Origin: VXOI01 sp965197575
Lineage (GTDB): Bacteria; Chloroflexota; Dehalococcoidia; Lucifugimonadales; UBA3495
Direction of reading: 5' to 3'
Assembly (NCBI GenBank): GCA_965197575.1
Contig: OZ240214.1
Coordinates: forward strand, 186,001-250,000
Length of the DNA: 64,000 nucleotides
Positions 9,268-20,016 of this stretch are shown in pieces (within the stretch, counting starts at the first letter, position 1; each line of letters opens with the position of its first letter). The notes beneath the pieces were generated by a model. It did not search any database. It had not been told where the DNA came from and saw only the letters and a program-made list of their open reading frames with translations. The position numbers and the translations under genes were made by a program.

Positions 9268-10289
9268 TTTGGCCGGACCGCGTCGGCCACGGCGGAGGCT
9301 CTGGAACGGGATCCTCACACCATCGGCAGATGGGCCGCCGCCTTCGGGGAGGGCGGTCCCAGGGCCTTGATTTTCGAGCAGTCCGGGGGTTCCCCCACGC
9401 CCTCGGCAAGGCGCAGCAGGCGGAGTTGAGGGCGGCGGTGCCGGAGTTGCCCGCCTTGGCGAGCATCAGCCTGGCCAACTGGAACTGGAAAGTGGTCCGG
9501 CAGTTTGTCTGGGAACGCTTCGGCATTGGCCTGAGCCGCAGCAGTTGCCTGAACTATCTGCACCGGCTGGGGTTCGTCCTGAAGCGTCCCAAGAAGTGGC
9601 TGGTCAAGGCGGATCCGGCCCGGCGGGCTGCCTTTGTGGCGGAATATGCCGTCCTGACGGCGGAAACGCGCCGAACTGGGGCCAAGATATTCTTCGCCGA
9701 CGAGGCGCACTTCCAAGCGGATGGGGACCTGCGGGGCAAGTGGGTATTGCAGGGAGAACCGGCGCTGGTGGACTCCACCAGTCCGCGGCGGGGCGAGAAA
9801 GCCAGCTACTTACTATTCGGCGATGTGTCTGGAGACCTGCGACGTGGAACTGATGGGACTGGAGGGCAACAGCAACGCCGCCACCTCTGCCGCTTTCCTG
9901 CGGCAACTGCAAGCGCGGTTTGACGAACCGCTGACCGTGATCTGGGACAATTCTCCAGCCCATCGCGGCGACGCGCTACGGGCCCACCTGGCCACGCCTG
10001 AGTTGCGCCTGCGCCCGGTGAACCTGCCCAGCTATAGCCCAGACTTCAACGCTGATGAAGCCATTTGGGGCTGGGTGCGTCAAGAGGTGACCGCCAACTT
10101 GTGCCTGGGCACCAAGGCTGCGGTGCAGGACAAAGTGGGCGACTTTTTCGCCCGCCTGGCCGATCTTCGGGAAGAAGTCAAGCGGCGATGCCGGACCGTG
10201 CTCCAAGCACGGGCGGAAGAACTAACTGGAAGCGCCCAAACCGATTTTCACCGCACCGCAAATGTATATCCCGCCTTGGCTTCAGTTTA
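9268..10289 (+). mobile_element. IS630 subgroup A remnant (left end missing)
   Basis: The right terminus reads AAATGTATATCCCGCCTTGG then TTCAGTTTA, ending in TA 10288-10289. This matches the intact element at 42720-43958. The left third is absent: homology to that element begins at about 9268 inside the transposase helix-turn-helix. Confidence 0.8.
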
Positions 10290-10290
10290 G
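9268..10290 (+). pseudogene. IS630 subgroup A transposase, truncated and frameshifted
   Basis: The helix-turn-helix (ATAEALERDPHTIGRW) runs to a stop at 9429. The DDE part continues in the -1 frame (GFPHALGKAQQAE), with FFADEAHF and later IWDNSPAH and SPDFNADEAIWGW. A second break lies at about 9808-9815: relative to the 42720 element, four bases (TTAC) are inserted in GCCAGCTACTTACTATTC, so the last third is in a third frame. Lost 5' end plus indel make this a dead copy. Confidence 0.8.
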
Positions 10291-10294
10291 GAAA

Positions 10295-10316
10295 CGGGCC
10301 GCCGGTTGGCGGCCCG
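10295..10316 (-). terminator. Hairpin downstream of the LLM oxidoreductase gene
   Basis: CGGGCCGCC and GGCGGCCCG form a perfect 9-bp stem with a GGTT loop, 29 bp past the stop of the minus-strand gene. On that strand it is followed by TTTCC only, so it is a weak or Rho-assisted terminator. Confidence 0.55.
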
Positions 10317-10345
10317 CCCTAATTCCCTCCAATCAAACTCCCCGC

Positions 10346-11461
10346 CTATTTGAAGTGGGGGATGACGTCTTCGGAGAGGCACTTCAAGGTGTCCATGACT
10401 ACCTCGCGGGGGACGGATGATGTCCAGTTGCACTCGAACATAATCTCGTCGGTAGTGAAGGCCTCCCTGAACATGTGGATCTTCTCGACCACCTCTTCCG
10501 GCGTGCCGAAGAGGTTGACTTCCTCGGTGGCATCGGGGCCGGCGCTGCCGGCGTCAGTGCTGCCGATGGCGACACGGCCCGCGTAATAGATGCGGGCGAG
10601 GTCCATGAGGTTTTCGACACGGCGGTCGGCCTTTTCCTGGGTGTCGGCGACGAGAGTGGGCACCCGGACGACGGTGGTAGGATCTCCTTCATGCCCCGCC
10701 TCTATCCACGCCTTGCGGTAGGCATTGACGTCCTCGCGGAGGACGGCGGAGCCCCGCAGGTTGTGAGGGGAACTGCCGGCGCCGATGGCAATGCGGTATC
10801 CCTGCTCGCCCATGGGCACGAAGCTCTCCTGGCTGTCCACGGGAAGCAGCATGGGCATGGGCTTCTGCACGGGCTTGGGGATGCTCATGTAGCTCTCGTA
10901 GAAGGCGGGGTAGTTGAAGTACTTGCCCTCGAAACCGGAGAATCTGTCCTCGTTCCAGAGCTGCTTGAGCAGCTCGAGATACTCGAAGAAATACTCCCGG
11001 CGCTCGGCAGAGCCGCGAGTGCGGGCCCCTGCGCCGTAGATGAAGCGTCCCTCGCTGATCTGGTCAACGATGGCAACCTGTTCCGCGACTTGGAAGGGGT
11101 CCTCGGGCTGGAGGTTGTCGAAGGCATACCTTTCGTGGGGCAACGCCCGCGGGGATACGGACTCACTGGGCAACCGTAGGGTCGGGCGGTGGATGGAGGT
11201 GCCAATCCTTATGTTCTTGGTGTGGTTGGCGATGGCGGCGGACAGCATGAGGGACTGGGGGTCCATGCTGCCCTGGGTGGAGAAGTGACCGCCGCCGAAC
11301 CAGACGTAGTCCCAGCCCGCGTCCTCGATGTGCTCGATCTCCCGGAAGTTCTGCTTGTAGGCCTCGGCTTCGAGGAGCTTGCCGTCCCGATAGTCGGGGT
11401 CCCAGGGGACCTTGCCGCCCTCGTAAACGGCGTTCCAAGTGGTAAACAATCCAAAGTCCAT
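10346..11461 (-). CDS. LLM-class flavin-dependent oxidoreductase
   Basis: The product is a 371-aa luciferase-like monooxygenase, a TIM-barrel enzyme that uses reduced FMN or F420. The start MDFGLFTTWN is typical, followed by GWDYVWFGGGHF, RIGTSIHRPT, QVAIVDQISEGRFIYGAG and a C-terminal FGTPEEVVEKI. I chose ATG 11461 because AGGAGGGG precedes it by 7 bases; a longer frame to 11539 lacks such a site. The substrate cannot be deduced. It is monocistronic, between an IS remnant and an inverted-repeat element, and has no visible damage. Confidence 0.88.
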   Translation of the reverse strand: MDFGLFTTWNAVYEGGKVPWDPDYRDGKLLEAEAYKQNFREIEHIEDAGWDYVWFGGGHFSTQGSMDPQSLMLSAAIANHTKNIRIGTSIHRPTLRLPSESVSPRALPHERYAFDNLQPEDPFQVAEQVAIVDQISEGRFIYGAGARTRGSAERREYFFEYLELLKQLWNEDRFSGFEGKYFNYPAFYESYMSIPKPVQKPMPMLLPVDSQESFVPMGEQGYRIAIGAGSSPHNLRGSAVLREDVNAYRKAWIEAGHEGDPTTVVRVPTLVADTQEKADRRVENLMDLARIYYAGRVAIGSTDAGSAGPDATEEVNLFGTPEEVVEKIHMFREAFTTDEIMFECNWTSSVPREVVMDTLKCLSEDVIPHFK

Positions 11462-11606
11462 GCTCGCCCCTCCTGTAAAAGCATGGGCATACGATTCCAT
11501 GCTACTCCCGATGATATTCCCGCGGGCTGGCAGAGTCAACGTTGAGTTCCGCCCATCAGGGCGATAGAAAGGAAGCAGCCTCTATTGTTTTCTGCTCATC
11601 CTCAGC

Positions 11607-11736
11607 TAGTGGTCCGAAATCTTTGAAATGATGAGTTGTTTAAGCAGGTTGGGCCTCGCGAGGATCTTCCAGCAGTTGTGTTCCCCGCCAGACCGTTCTG
11701 CGGAGAAGCCATCATATCAAAGCTGTTGGTCTACTA
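11607..11736. repeat. MITE-D, 130-bp inverted-repeat element at a CTAG site
   Basis: It runs from TA 11607-11608 to TA 11735-11736, both within CTAG. The ends are an imperfect inverted repeat of about 28 bp: GTGGTCCGAAATCTTTGAAA on the left and, reverse-complemented, GTAGACCAACAGCTTTGATA on the right. The same termini bound IS630 copy 6 (32484-33719), so this is probably its non-autonomous derivative. No coding frame. Confidence 0.75.
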
Positions 11737-11857
11737 GCCGCAGGGCGCCCTCACCATAGGCCGATGGTTCGAAAGGTTCACCGTGACCGGGTGAAAGAGG
11801 AGCCCGCGATCGGCCCTGAGCAGCCCACGCAGGGTCTTTCAGTTGTCTCCGCAAACT

Positions 11858-13313
11858 TTAGCTGTCATTCCGACCGAAGGGAGGAATCCAGGAGTCTTGT
11901 GCCGTTGCGGGTGAAGTTACTGACGACCGCCGCGGCGGCGGACTTTCGGCATCGATGTATCGTCTTACGGTGTCTCTGTGGAGACCCAGCTCCCTTGCCA
12001 TCTTGCGAATGGACATGCCCTGGAGCTTGGCCTGCTGCACCGCGTCCCATCGGGCCTGCTGAAGAAACGTCGGCCTCCTAAGTGAAGTGGTCACCGTCAT
12101 GGAGACCACGTCTCCATCGTCGATGGCGGAGCCGTGACCGTTTTCTGCGGCTACCATTGCCAGTGGCTCGGGGGTTATTTCCCGAGGTTCACTGAGGCTT
12201 TCGGGGTCCGGAGACGAGATGGCATCACCCGAAGAAGGCTTGATGCCATCTCGCAGGAATCCTGGACTTGGGGGCGCTTCTTGGGCGGCAATGATGCGTC
12301 CTTCATTCTGTAAGGACAGCCGGCTGTCCAGTCCTTGCAGCACCAGCACGGTCGCGCCAGCATAGCTGCGGCGGTGCCGACCAGGCAGCAACTGCAGGGT
12401 GTGCCTCTGGAACTTCACGGTGTTATCCCTGGCCACTCTCCTTTTGTGTTTGAAGCACAGGACTTGCCCCAGGCGCAGATCTGACGGCAAGGGTCGGAAT
12501 GCCGGATCAGGGCACTGGGCAGGAACTTTGAAACGCCGGTTGAACCGGGGCAGGAACTGCTCCAGTACGGCCTTGGCCTGCTCCATGGTGGTTGCTCCTG
12601 CCAGCCGGAGTTCCGTGAAACCGGTCCTGGAAGGTTCCCGCCGTCCGCTCCACCCTTCCTTTTGCCTGGGGAGAGAGGGCGAATATCAGTTGTATCCCCA
12701 GGCTCCTCCATTGCCCGGCCGAACTGGGTTGGCGTACCGGCGGGCTGATATTCCGAGCGGTGCTTGAATACAGGGTGGCGGTCAGTGTACAGGGCCACAG
12801 GAATGCCGCGGCGCCGTATCAGTCCCTGCATCAGCCGGAAATAGCTGAGGCTGTCCTCCTGCTCGCAGAACAGGGCGTTGACCACGCAGCCGGTGGCGTC
12901 GTCCACGGCGAAGAGCAGCACGAACTGCGGCCCGTCCTCACCCAGCCAACGGTGATGGCTGCCGTCCAACTGGATCAGCATGCCTTCTTGGAGCATCCGC
13001 TGGCGGCGCACCCGGTGCTTGGGCGGACGCCTTCTTCGCGGACTGTCAGGCCCGCGTTGACCAGGATGCGCCGCAGGGTAGTCCTGCCCATGTCGAGACC
13101 CTCGCGTTCACTGAGCAACTCTGAGAGATGGGTGTGGTTGGCTCCCTGGTAAATCGTGCCAGCCAGATGCGCCACCCTGCTCCTGGTCGCCTCGGGAATA
13201 GCGTTGGCTGGCTTGCGGCCCCGCAGACCATGGGCAAGGGCGGCAGCTCCGTTCCTCCGATAAGCCGCCAGTATGCGCCTGGTATGTCGCGGGCTCAATC
13301 CCATAGGTGTAGC
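11858..13313 (-). pseudogene. ISNCY-type transposase, multiply frameshifted
   Basis: Pieces in three frames line up as one protein. The helix-turn-helix region is MGLSPRHTRRILAAYRR; the integrase core has MLIQLDGSHHRWLG and LLFAVDDATG; the later segment has FNRRFKVPAQCPDPAFRPL and HTLQLLPGRHRRSYAGA; the C-terminal helix-turn-helix reads MARELGLHRDTVRRYID. Breaks occur near 12975-13020 and between 12590 and 12720. The N-terminus is interrupted at about 13314 by the right end of ISAs1 copy 1. Confidence 0.8.
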
Positions 13314-13316
13314 CGC

Positions 13317-14418
13317 CAGGACGATTGCAAAGTCAGGAGGGTTGACCGCAGAGGCGGGCGATGGTCTGCGTTCGGCGGAAGGCGCAGGTCTTGGCTCGCA
13401 GGGGCATGGACATCTGGAGGGGAAACCATCCTTCCAGGCGCAGGGCGTTCAGCCCGGTGTTGACCAGGGTGGCGTATACCTCACCCAGTCCCGGACGGCG
13501 CAGCGTGTGGACGTCCTCATCCCAACTGCGGTCCTTCACGTGGCGCAGGCTGTTCTCAACCCTCCAGTGATTGCGGAACCCTAGAAGCAGTTCCTTTGGT
13601 CCGCACCGCCGGGAACTCAGGCTGGTCAGCGGATACCAGCGCTCCCGGCTCACCTCCCCGGCGGCTATGTCCACCGCCTCCTTCTCCACCATCACCCCCT
13701 GCCTCGCCCCGGGAAAGCCCAACTCATCCCGGATATAGTCGGCCAGTGCCGCACCGGTCCAGATGCGCCGCCTCTCGATCACACCCGCTTTTTTCCACGG
13801 TCTCCGCCTCAGGCTCACCCAGTTCCTCCACGGCAAACCCGTCCGCCAATGCCGCCAGCGCCTCGGGCCGGTTCCCCTTGATACGCGCCAGGCGGTCCCG
13901 TCCGTAGCTGACTATGGCCTGGCACAGGTCCCGCTCCGCGTACAGGGCGTCCCTGGTCAGCAGTCTCAGGCCGGGATAGCGCTCGAACAGTTGGGCCAAC
14001 TGTTCCCGCAACACCCCGGGTTCGTGCCGTTTCTCCGATGCCGGCCACCGGGCCGGACACAACCTCAGGTCATGGGCCAGCACGTTCACCATCACCAGGG
14101 GATTGCCCTTGGCATCCTCGGACTGCTTGGCCCGCTTGCCGTCTGCCGGGGCGTTCACCTCCTGGTCCGCCGCCACGCGAGCCACCCATCCGGTCAGGGC
14201 CCCTTGCAACTGCTCATAAGGAACCCCGGCCAGGGTTCGGGAGATAGTGGTGGCGTGGGGCGGATGGCTTCTGAGAAAACCCAGAGGCTCCTTCAGTGCC
14301 GGCCAGTGCATCCGGGCGAAGAGGGCGATATGGGCCATGGTGGTCTGGCCGCAGACCAAGCCCGGCAGGGTCAGCCGCAGCATGGCCTGAAAGGGATGCC
14401 GGACTCCCCGGGTCCTCC
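13317..14418 (-). mobile_element. ISAs1-family element, copy 1 (left end missing)
   Basis: Its right terminus (CAGGACGATTGCAAAGTC on the plus strand) is at 13317. The left end is absent because the IS4-like element begins at 14419, inside the ISAs1 sequence, and nothing of ISAs1 resumes beyond it. The insertion point is the same site used in copy 2. Confidence 0.8.
13333..14418 (-). pseudogene. ISAs1 transposase, copy 1, truncated and frameshifted
   Basis: The first part has RGVRHPFQAM, FARMHWPALKEPLGFLR and ADGKRAKQSEDAKG. The second part, in another frame, has IERRRIWTGAALADY and HWRVENSLRHVKDRSWDEDVH, typical of ISAs1 DDE transposases. The first about 25 residues were removed by the IS4-like insertion. 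At the join the run reads GTGG then six A then GCGG, one G fewer than copy 3, so the first frame leads into a non-ISAs1 tail. Confidence 0.8.
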
Positions 14419-15753
14419 CTGACAGGGGTAGGTAACGGCTGAAATTGGCCCGGAACGAACCTTGGGAAGGCGCCGGGGTTTCCGGCATTCTGGTGTCAGC
14501 TACGCAACCGGACGCCGGAGGTTCCCCGTGCGCCTTCCCAGAGAAACCTATCAGATTCAGCAAACTATTGAAACGCATTTACCTCACCTCTCTCAGCCAC
14601 AGTTGACCGGTCTGGTCCTGTGGGTCTGCGGGGCCATCCTCGCCGGCAGCGCCTGTCAGAACGCCGTCGCCTCCGCCCTCTCGCCCTGGGGCAGCTGGAA
14701 CAACCTCCGCCAGTACCTCAGAGAGTGGCTCTACGACGGCAGCGACCGGACAAGCCCCTGCCAAACCCAACTGGACGTAACTCTCTGCTTCGCGCCGCTG
14801 CTTCGCTGGGTCCTCGCCTGGTGGCGCTCCGGCAGACTGGCCCTGGCCATCGACCCCACTCTCAAGGGCGATCAGACCACCGCCATCGTCATCAGCGTCC
14901 TCTACCGCAGTTGCGCCATCCCCGTGGCCTGGCGCATTCACCCCGCCACCCAACGCGGCTCCTGGATGGACCCCACCGTGGAACTGCTCAAGGAACTGGC
15001 GCCAGCCGTTCCCCATGAAATGTCCGTGATCGTCCTCTGCGACCGGGGCATATCCAGCCCCAAGCTGTGGCAACAGATACGCGCCCAGGGCTGGCGCCCC
15101 TGTATGCGCTATCGGAAGAACATCACCTTCTGCGCCGACGGCGGCAAACGATTGCCTGCCCTGCGTTTCCTTTCCCGTCCCGATACCGCCTGGGTCGGCC
15201 AGGGCACCGCCTTCAGCACCCCCAAGGCCAAACGCCGCTGCACCCTCATGGTGGTCTGGTACGCCGAGCAGGAGGAACCCTGGGTCATCCTCACCGACCT
15301 GCCTCCAAAGGAAGTCGGCGTCAGTTGGTACGCTCTGCGCTTCTGGATCGAACTGGGCTTCAAGGCCATCAAGAGCCTAGGCTGGAAGTGGGACAAGACC
15401 CGGCGCACCGATCCGGCACACATCTCCCGGCACTGGCTGGTGCTGCCGGTGGCGACGCTTTTGGCCCTGGCCTACGGCACCAGGGTGGAAGACGCCCAGG
15501 ACCGCAGGATCGCCCCAGGCAACCTGCGGACGCCGCCCAAGACGCTGGCTTCCAATCACCGGGACTCTCGGAGCCGTCCGGCGCGCACCGTCAGCGTGAT
15601 CCGCCACGGCGTCGACTGGCTCAGGCGGTTGCTGCTCAAAGGACGCCTCTGGAGCCGCGTCTGGCTGCTGCCCGAACCCTGGCCGGAACCCAAGCCCAAC
15701 CTGGAGATCACCCATCATGCCCCCTCGTAGCAGCCGTTACCTACCCCTGTCAG
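14419..15753 (+). mobile_element. IS4-like element, copy 1 (complete ends)
   Basis: Perfect 23-bp terminal inverted repeats: CTGACAGGGGTAGGTAACGG then CTG on the left, and the exact complement at 15731-15753. The element sits in ISAs1 copy 1 at CGGGTCCTCC. No target duplication is visible on the right because a 21-base poly-C tract begins immediately after the terminus. Confidence 0.85.
14528..15730 (+). CDS. IS4-like DDE transposase, copy 1
   Basis: The gene encodes 400 aa, exactly the length of its relative at 34210-35412. Catalytic candidates are D in ALAIDPTLKGD, D in VIVLCDRGISSPKLW, and E in FWIELGFKAIKSLGWKWDK. I chose GTG 14528 because the other copy starts with ATG at the same position (MRLPRE). 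The frame is intact. Family placement as IS4-like is by DDE layout and an 11-bp target duplication seen in copy 2. Confidence 0.8.
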   Translation: MRLPRETYQIQQTIETHLPHLSQPQLTGLVLWVCGAILAGSACQNAVASALSPWGSWNNLRQYLREWLYDGSDRTSPCQTQLDVTLCFAPLLRWVLAWWRSGRLALAIDPTLKGDQTTAIVISVLYRSCAIPVAWRIHPATQRGSWMDPTVELLKELAPAVPHEMSVIVLCDRGISSPKLWQQIRAQGWRPCMRYRKNITFCADGGKRLPALRFLSRPDTAWVGQGTAFSTPKAKRRCTLMVVWYAEQEEPWVILTDLPPKEVGVSWYALRFWIELGFKAIKSLGWKWDKTRRTDPAHISRHWLVLPVATLLALAYGTRVEDAQDRRIAPGNLRTPPKTLASNHRDSRSRPARTVSVIRHGVDWLRRLLLKGRLWSRVWLLPEPWPEPKPNLEITHHAPS

Positions 15754-15774
15754 CCCCCCCCCCCCCCCCCCCCC
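15754..15774. repeat. Poly-C tract (21 C)
   Basis: Twenty-one consecutive C residues directly abut the right end of IS4-like copy 1, where a target duplication would be expected. It may be a genuine hypervariable tract or an assembly/joining artefact. Confidence 0.7.
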
Positions 15775-16738
15775 GACTTTTACCTGCACAAAGTGAATCA
15801 GAGCTTGCAGAAAGCCTAGACCTCTCAACTCACTACTGTGCGACTGCCGTCACTGGGCCAAGTCTCCCATTTGGCGCTCCTCCCTTTCTCCGTAGACTGC
15901 TGCATGCGTCTGCGCAATGCGGGACCGTAGGGTTTACTTCGCACAGGAACGAGGCCGCCCCGTTCACCACTCCTGCAGTTCCCGAAGTCAGGCTGGCCGG
16001 ACACTGGCAACGGATTTCGGTCCGATCCCGAAGCTACGGTTCTTCCCCATTTCAATCCGGCTGTGCAGGATCCCCTGCCATACCGGTTGAAAGAGCCCAT
16101 CACACCTCTTCCACAGCGTCAATCCCTCCCGTATCGATCTTAGTCCCTCCGTTTACATTCACCCCCTCCCAGATTCTGGCAGTAACTCCTACGTCTTGGC
16201 ACGACGTTGCCTCCTCCTTCGAACAGAATCTAGCGGGCGAAGGTCGTAGTGTAGCCGGCAAGACAACTTCAGTTAGCCAAACCGTGAATTACCCGATTCA
16301 GGCTAATGTATCCAATCGCCGTCTCGGGGCTATGCTGGCCTGGCTTGCAGGTCTTGGTTCCCAGCCAAGACCTCACTTTGTCCAACGCCGACTTTACCGG
16401 CGGTGGAGAACCGTTCTCGCGAGAGTGGTCTATGTATCCGACAACTGGGCGAACGGAGGATCGTTCGATGACCCTGTTCTGTTGAACAAGGGGCCTTCCT
16501 CCGAATCAAACTCTTTGAGGCGTACGAGATGCATGGCGCCGGAAGCGATGTCTGGCCTGATTACTGTGTTGACTATCCCGGAATCCAGGTAGTGACCACG
16601 AGGTATGACGTTGCCCCGCTTGCCACCGAGGAGCGTTGAATACATAAAACCCCCGTAACCGTTACCAATCCAATCATTGCTCGCTCGAGCTCTGAATCTG
16701 GAGTCCTACCGGCTGCAATAGCCGAACAGGGCTGAACC
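15775..16738. other. Region of about 960 bp without recognisable genes
   Basis: A plus-strand open frame crosses most of it (to 16592), but it is low in recognisable motifs, begins inside the IS4-like transposase tail, and reads through the poly-C tract. I therefore do not call it a gene. No tRNA, IS terminus or terminator hairpin was seen before the MITE at 16739. Confidence 0.4.
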
Positions 16739-16888
16739 TAAACTAAAGCCAAGGTGAAATGTACATATCGCTAGACCGCACTGTCGGTCGCCCCCAGTTG
16801 AGACGTAAAGGTGAGATGAAGTGCCGTGGAGTCCTTTAGGTCGTCTTCAAGACCCCCGAAATGCACATCCCACCTTGGTATTGGTTTA
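16739..16888 (+). repeat. MITE-A copy 1, 150 bp
   Basis: It is flanked by TA (16739-16740 and 16887-16888). The termini form an imperfect inverted repeat: AACTAAAGCCAAGGTG at the left, and AACCAATACCAAGGTG at the right after reverse complementing. They match the ends of IS630 subgroup A at 42720-43958. A second copy of identical length lies in reverse orientation at 21615-21764. It ends 33 bp before the start codon of the surface-protein gene. Confidence 0.85.
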
Positions 16889-16921
16889 GTCCGAGAATCT
16901 CATTGTGTAGAGGAGAACAAA

Positions 16922-19900
16922 ATGAACAGGTCAGCGGGCATTTCAGGCACAAGGCTCCCAAATCGGACGAATCTGATTCGGGTTCGCGCAATCTTGGTAA
17001 CCCTGGCCACAATACTGGCTTTGGCCTGGCCATTGGGACTCCAAGCTAAGGATGACCTCAACCTGGACCTCGCCTCGCTTACCGTGACTGACCAGAATGG
17101 CGTTACCGTCGACATTGGCACCTTTGACCCGCGACGACGGATTACTCCGCAAGCGTTGCCAGCACAGTAACCCATGTGACCATCGACGCCTTGTCCAGCT
17201 CCGGGTCCTCCCACGCGAGGATCCAAATTTCGCCGGGAGACTCGGAGACGTTATCCGGTCATCAAGTGGAACTCAGCCACGGCACCAATTTGATCCTGAT
17301 CAGTGTGTACTTGTCTGGACTCGATCAGGTGTTGAGGCCTTATAGCTTGGCAATCACCAAGGCGGGAAGCGCGCCTGACGGCGCTGCCACCAATATCAGA
17401 ATCAGCGGCGCAGGTTGGGCTAAGGAGGGATCTACAATACCTTTCCTGCTCACTCGTACTGGCGATACAACCCGTGCCTTGACGGTTCCGGTCGATGTAA
17501 CCGAAAAAGCAGATATGCTGCCCTCATTATCGAAGGGACGGTTCAACGTGGAATTCCAGGCTGGCTACGCCTCGGCAAGACTTGATGTCCCTACCAACTC
17601 CGACTCCTTGTATCAAGGGTCCTCCCGAGTGAAGGCAGCGTTAGTCGATGGAGAGGGATACAGCCTCGACTTTTTGATCGCCCCTGCACAAACACTGGTC
17701 GTGGACGATGACTACAGAAAACCGAACCTAGCTTCTCTTGCGCTTGTAGATCAGCAAGGGAACACCATGGACATCGGGGCGTTTGCGCCGGACACAAGGA
17801 CCTACTCTGCCGGGGTGGAAAGCGAAATAGAGTGGATAACCATATCGGCTGAAACTACCTATTTCTCTCCCTTTTTCGCAAGGATTCTGCCGCCGGATAG
17901 CCGAACTTCCGAGCCCGGTCATCAGGTGGACTTGAGCCACGGCGTCAACTTGATCACCATAGCAGTAATCCCCGACATCCGCCTCTCTGACACACCTGCC
18001 ATCGGCACTTATGAGGTAAGGATCAACCGGGCAGGCAGCACATCGGGCGACTCACTCCCCACGATTAGCATTTATGGTTTAAACCGTAGCTTTGAAGGTT
18101 CCACGATGCCCTTCGTCCTCACCCGTACCGGAGATACCTCCCAAGCTCTCACGGTGACGGTTAATGTGTCTGAAACTGGTGGCGAGATGGTGCCCTCTTC
18201 GTCACAGGGGCGGTTCAACTTGGAATTCCCAGCCGGGAACGCATCGGTCAGGTTCGACGTGGCGACCAACGCGGACCATGAGTGGGAAGAACATTCCACT
18301 TTGACGGTGGCGTTAGTTGACAGTGACGCCTATGAAGTTAGCTCCGAATCCGGCTCGGCTTCCTCGGAGATAAAGGACAACGATGTCCCAAGAGTCACTG
18401 CAACCTTCACCGTGGACTCCACACAGGTGGAAGAAGGCGGGGTGGTTACGGCAAACGTTGTTGTGAAAACCGACGGCCCCAAGCAGCCCCACGGTTTCGT
18501 TGCAAACCTGAGGTTCACCACCGAAGTGGGCACTGCTCAGGAGGAGGACATTGAGTGGCCCTCTCCCCGCGACTGGCTTGGCTTCTCCTACGGTTACAAC
18601 CCAAACGACGACGGCACCTATGACCGAAGCGTCGGGTTGGACATCACCGTCAATTCACAAACGATGCAACCGGTGGAGTCCAATGGGGTTGTCCCTGAAT
18701 TTAAGCGCGAATTCAGCATACCCATATCAATTAGCAACGACGATAGGGCGGAAGCAGACGAAACATTCAACATTCTTGTGGATTGGGAAACTGAATACTT
18801 GCCTGCGCATAGAATCCAGACCTTGGACCAGAACATCAATTCCCACACCATAACCATTATGGAACACGAAGAAACCCCTGAGACGCCCGACCCGGTCAGC
18901 CATATAACCGTCGAAATAGCGGACTCGGGTTCGGCCGGTTCGACCTACACCATCACATGGAACGACGCCGGAGAATGCACCAGCGACTACAATGCCTACT
19001 TGGCCAGCAGATCGACTGCCTACCATAGCACCTTCCATAACTCCTGGACCGGGGTCATTGAGACACAAAAATGGACGAGATCCCAGACACTGGGTTCAAC
19101 AGGTCATCAAAACACCCAAATAACTAAGACCCTGGACAGTTTCCCATTGAAAGACCAGCACATTGTCCAAGTGTACTGTGGAGACAGATGGCGATTGATC
19201 GGAGAGGTTCCCCTCCCATCAAAAACGGAAAATTCCGTCGAACGGCCGGTTGCGGGAACCTATTCCTCAGAGCCAGCGCTGACGGGGCTAACGGTCGCCC
19301 CGGGAACCCTGGGGCCTGCGTTCGCAAGTTACGGTTTCTTATACGCAGTTCTGGACGTTCCGCACGACAGGAACCAGATTACCTTTTGAATGCGACCGCA
19401 AGAACTGGCTACACCGTTTCGTGGGACCCGGCTACGGACGCAGACCCAGATACGGATGGACACCAAGCGGAACTCGAGGTGGGTTACAACAGCATATTCG
19501 TTTCGGCTGACCACGACCTCGGCATCAACAGCTTCTTGTACGAGGTCATCATCAAGCGCGGAGAGGCCGCGTCAGACGGACAGCAGAAAGACGCCACCCT
19601 GAGCGGCTTGTCTCTCAGCGGGGTCAACCTGAACTTCGACCCGGCCACGACTGAGTACGCCATCAACGTGGCCAATGACGTAGCTGAAACCACAGTGGCC
19701 CCGACGCTCAACGATGCTGGCTCCAGCCACGTTATCAAGCTGAACGGGGTGGAAGATGCCGACGGAACAGTCTCCCTGGCGGAAGGCGACAATTTCATCA
19801 CTGTAGAGGTAACCGCTGAAGACGGAGTAACCACCCAGACCTACACCGTAACCGTAAACAGAGCCAAGCCACACCTGACAGCCAGCTTCAAGAACACGCC

Positions 19901-20016
19901 TGAGTCCCATGATGGACAGGCGTCTTTCACCTTCGAGCTGAGGTTTAGCGAGGAGCCTGATCTCAGCTATAAGACTTTGCGGGACCACGCATTCACGGTG
20001 GCCGGGGAAGAGGTAC
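16922..20016 (+). pseudogene. Large secreted cadherin-like/Calx-beta surface protein, broken
   Basis: ATG 16922, preceded by GAGGAG, starts a signal peptide (hydrophobic ILVTLATILALAWPLGL). Then follow a cadherin-like beta-sandwich (LASLTVTDQNG), a Calx-beta-like repeat (EGSTIPFLLTRTGDTT), a second cadherin-like/Calx-beta pair (LASLALVDQQG; EGSTMPFVLTRTGDTS), a longer Calx-type segment, and further cadherin-like repeats (ATLSGLSLSGVNLNF). Three lesions are visible: a 1-bp shift near 17132, a second at about 19385 in a T run (ACCTTTTGAATG), and interruption by IS630 copy 3 at 20017. The downstream remainder was not found beyond the element train. Originally it was probably a cell-surface adhesion or matrix protein of over 1,000 residues. 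Confidence 0.8.

Noticed and set aside
15717..16592. 291-codon plus-strand frame downstream of the IS4-like element
   Set aside because: Begins inside the transposase, reads through a 21-C homopolymer and contains no recognisable domain or good start site.
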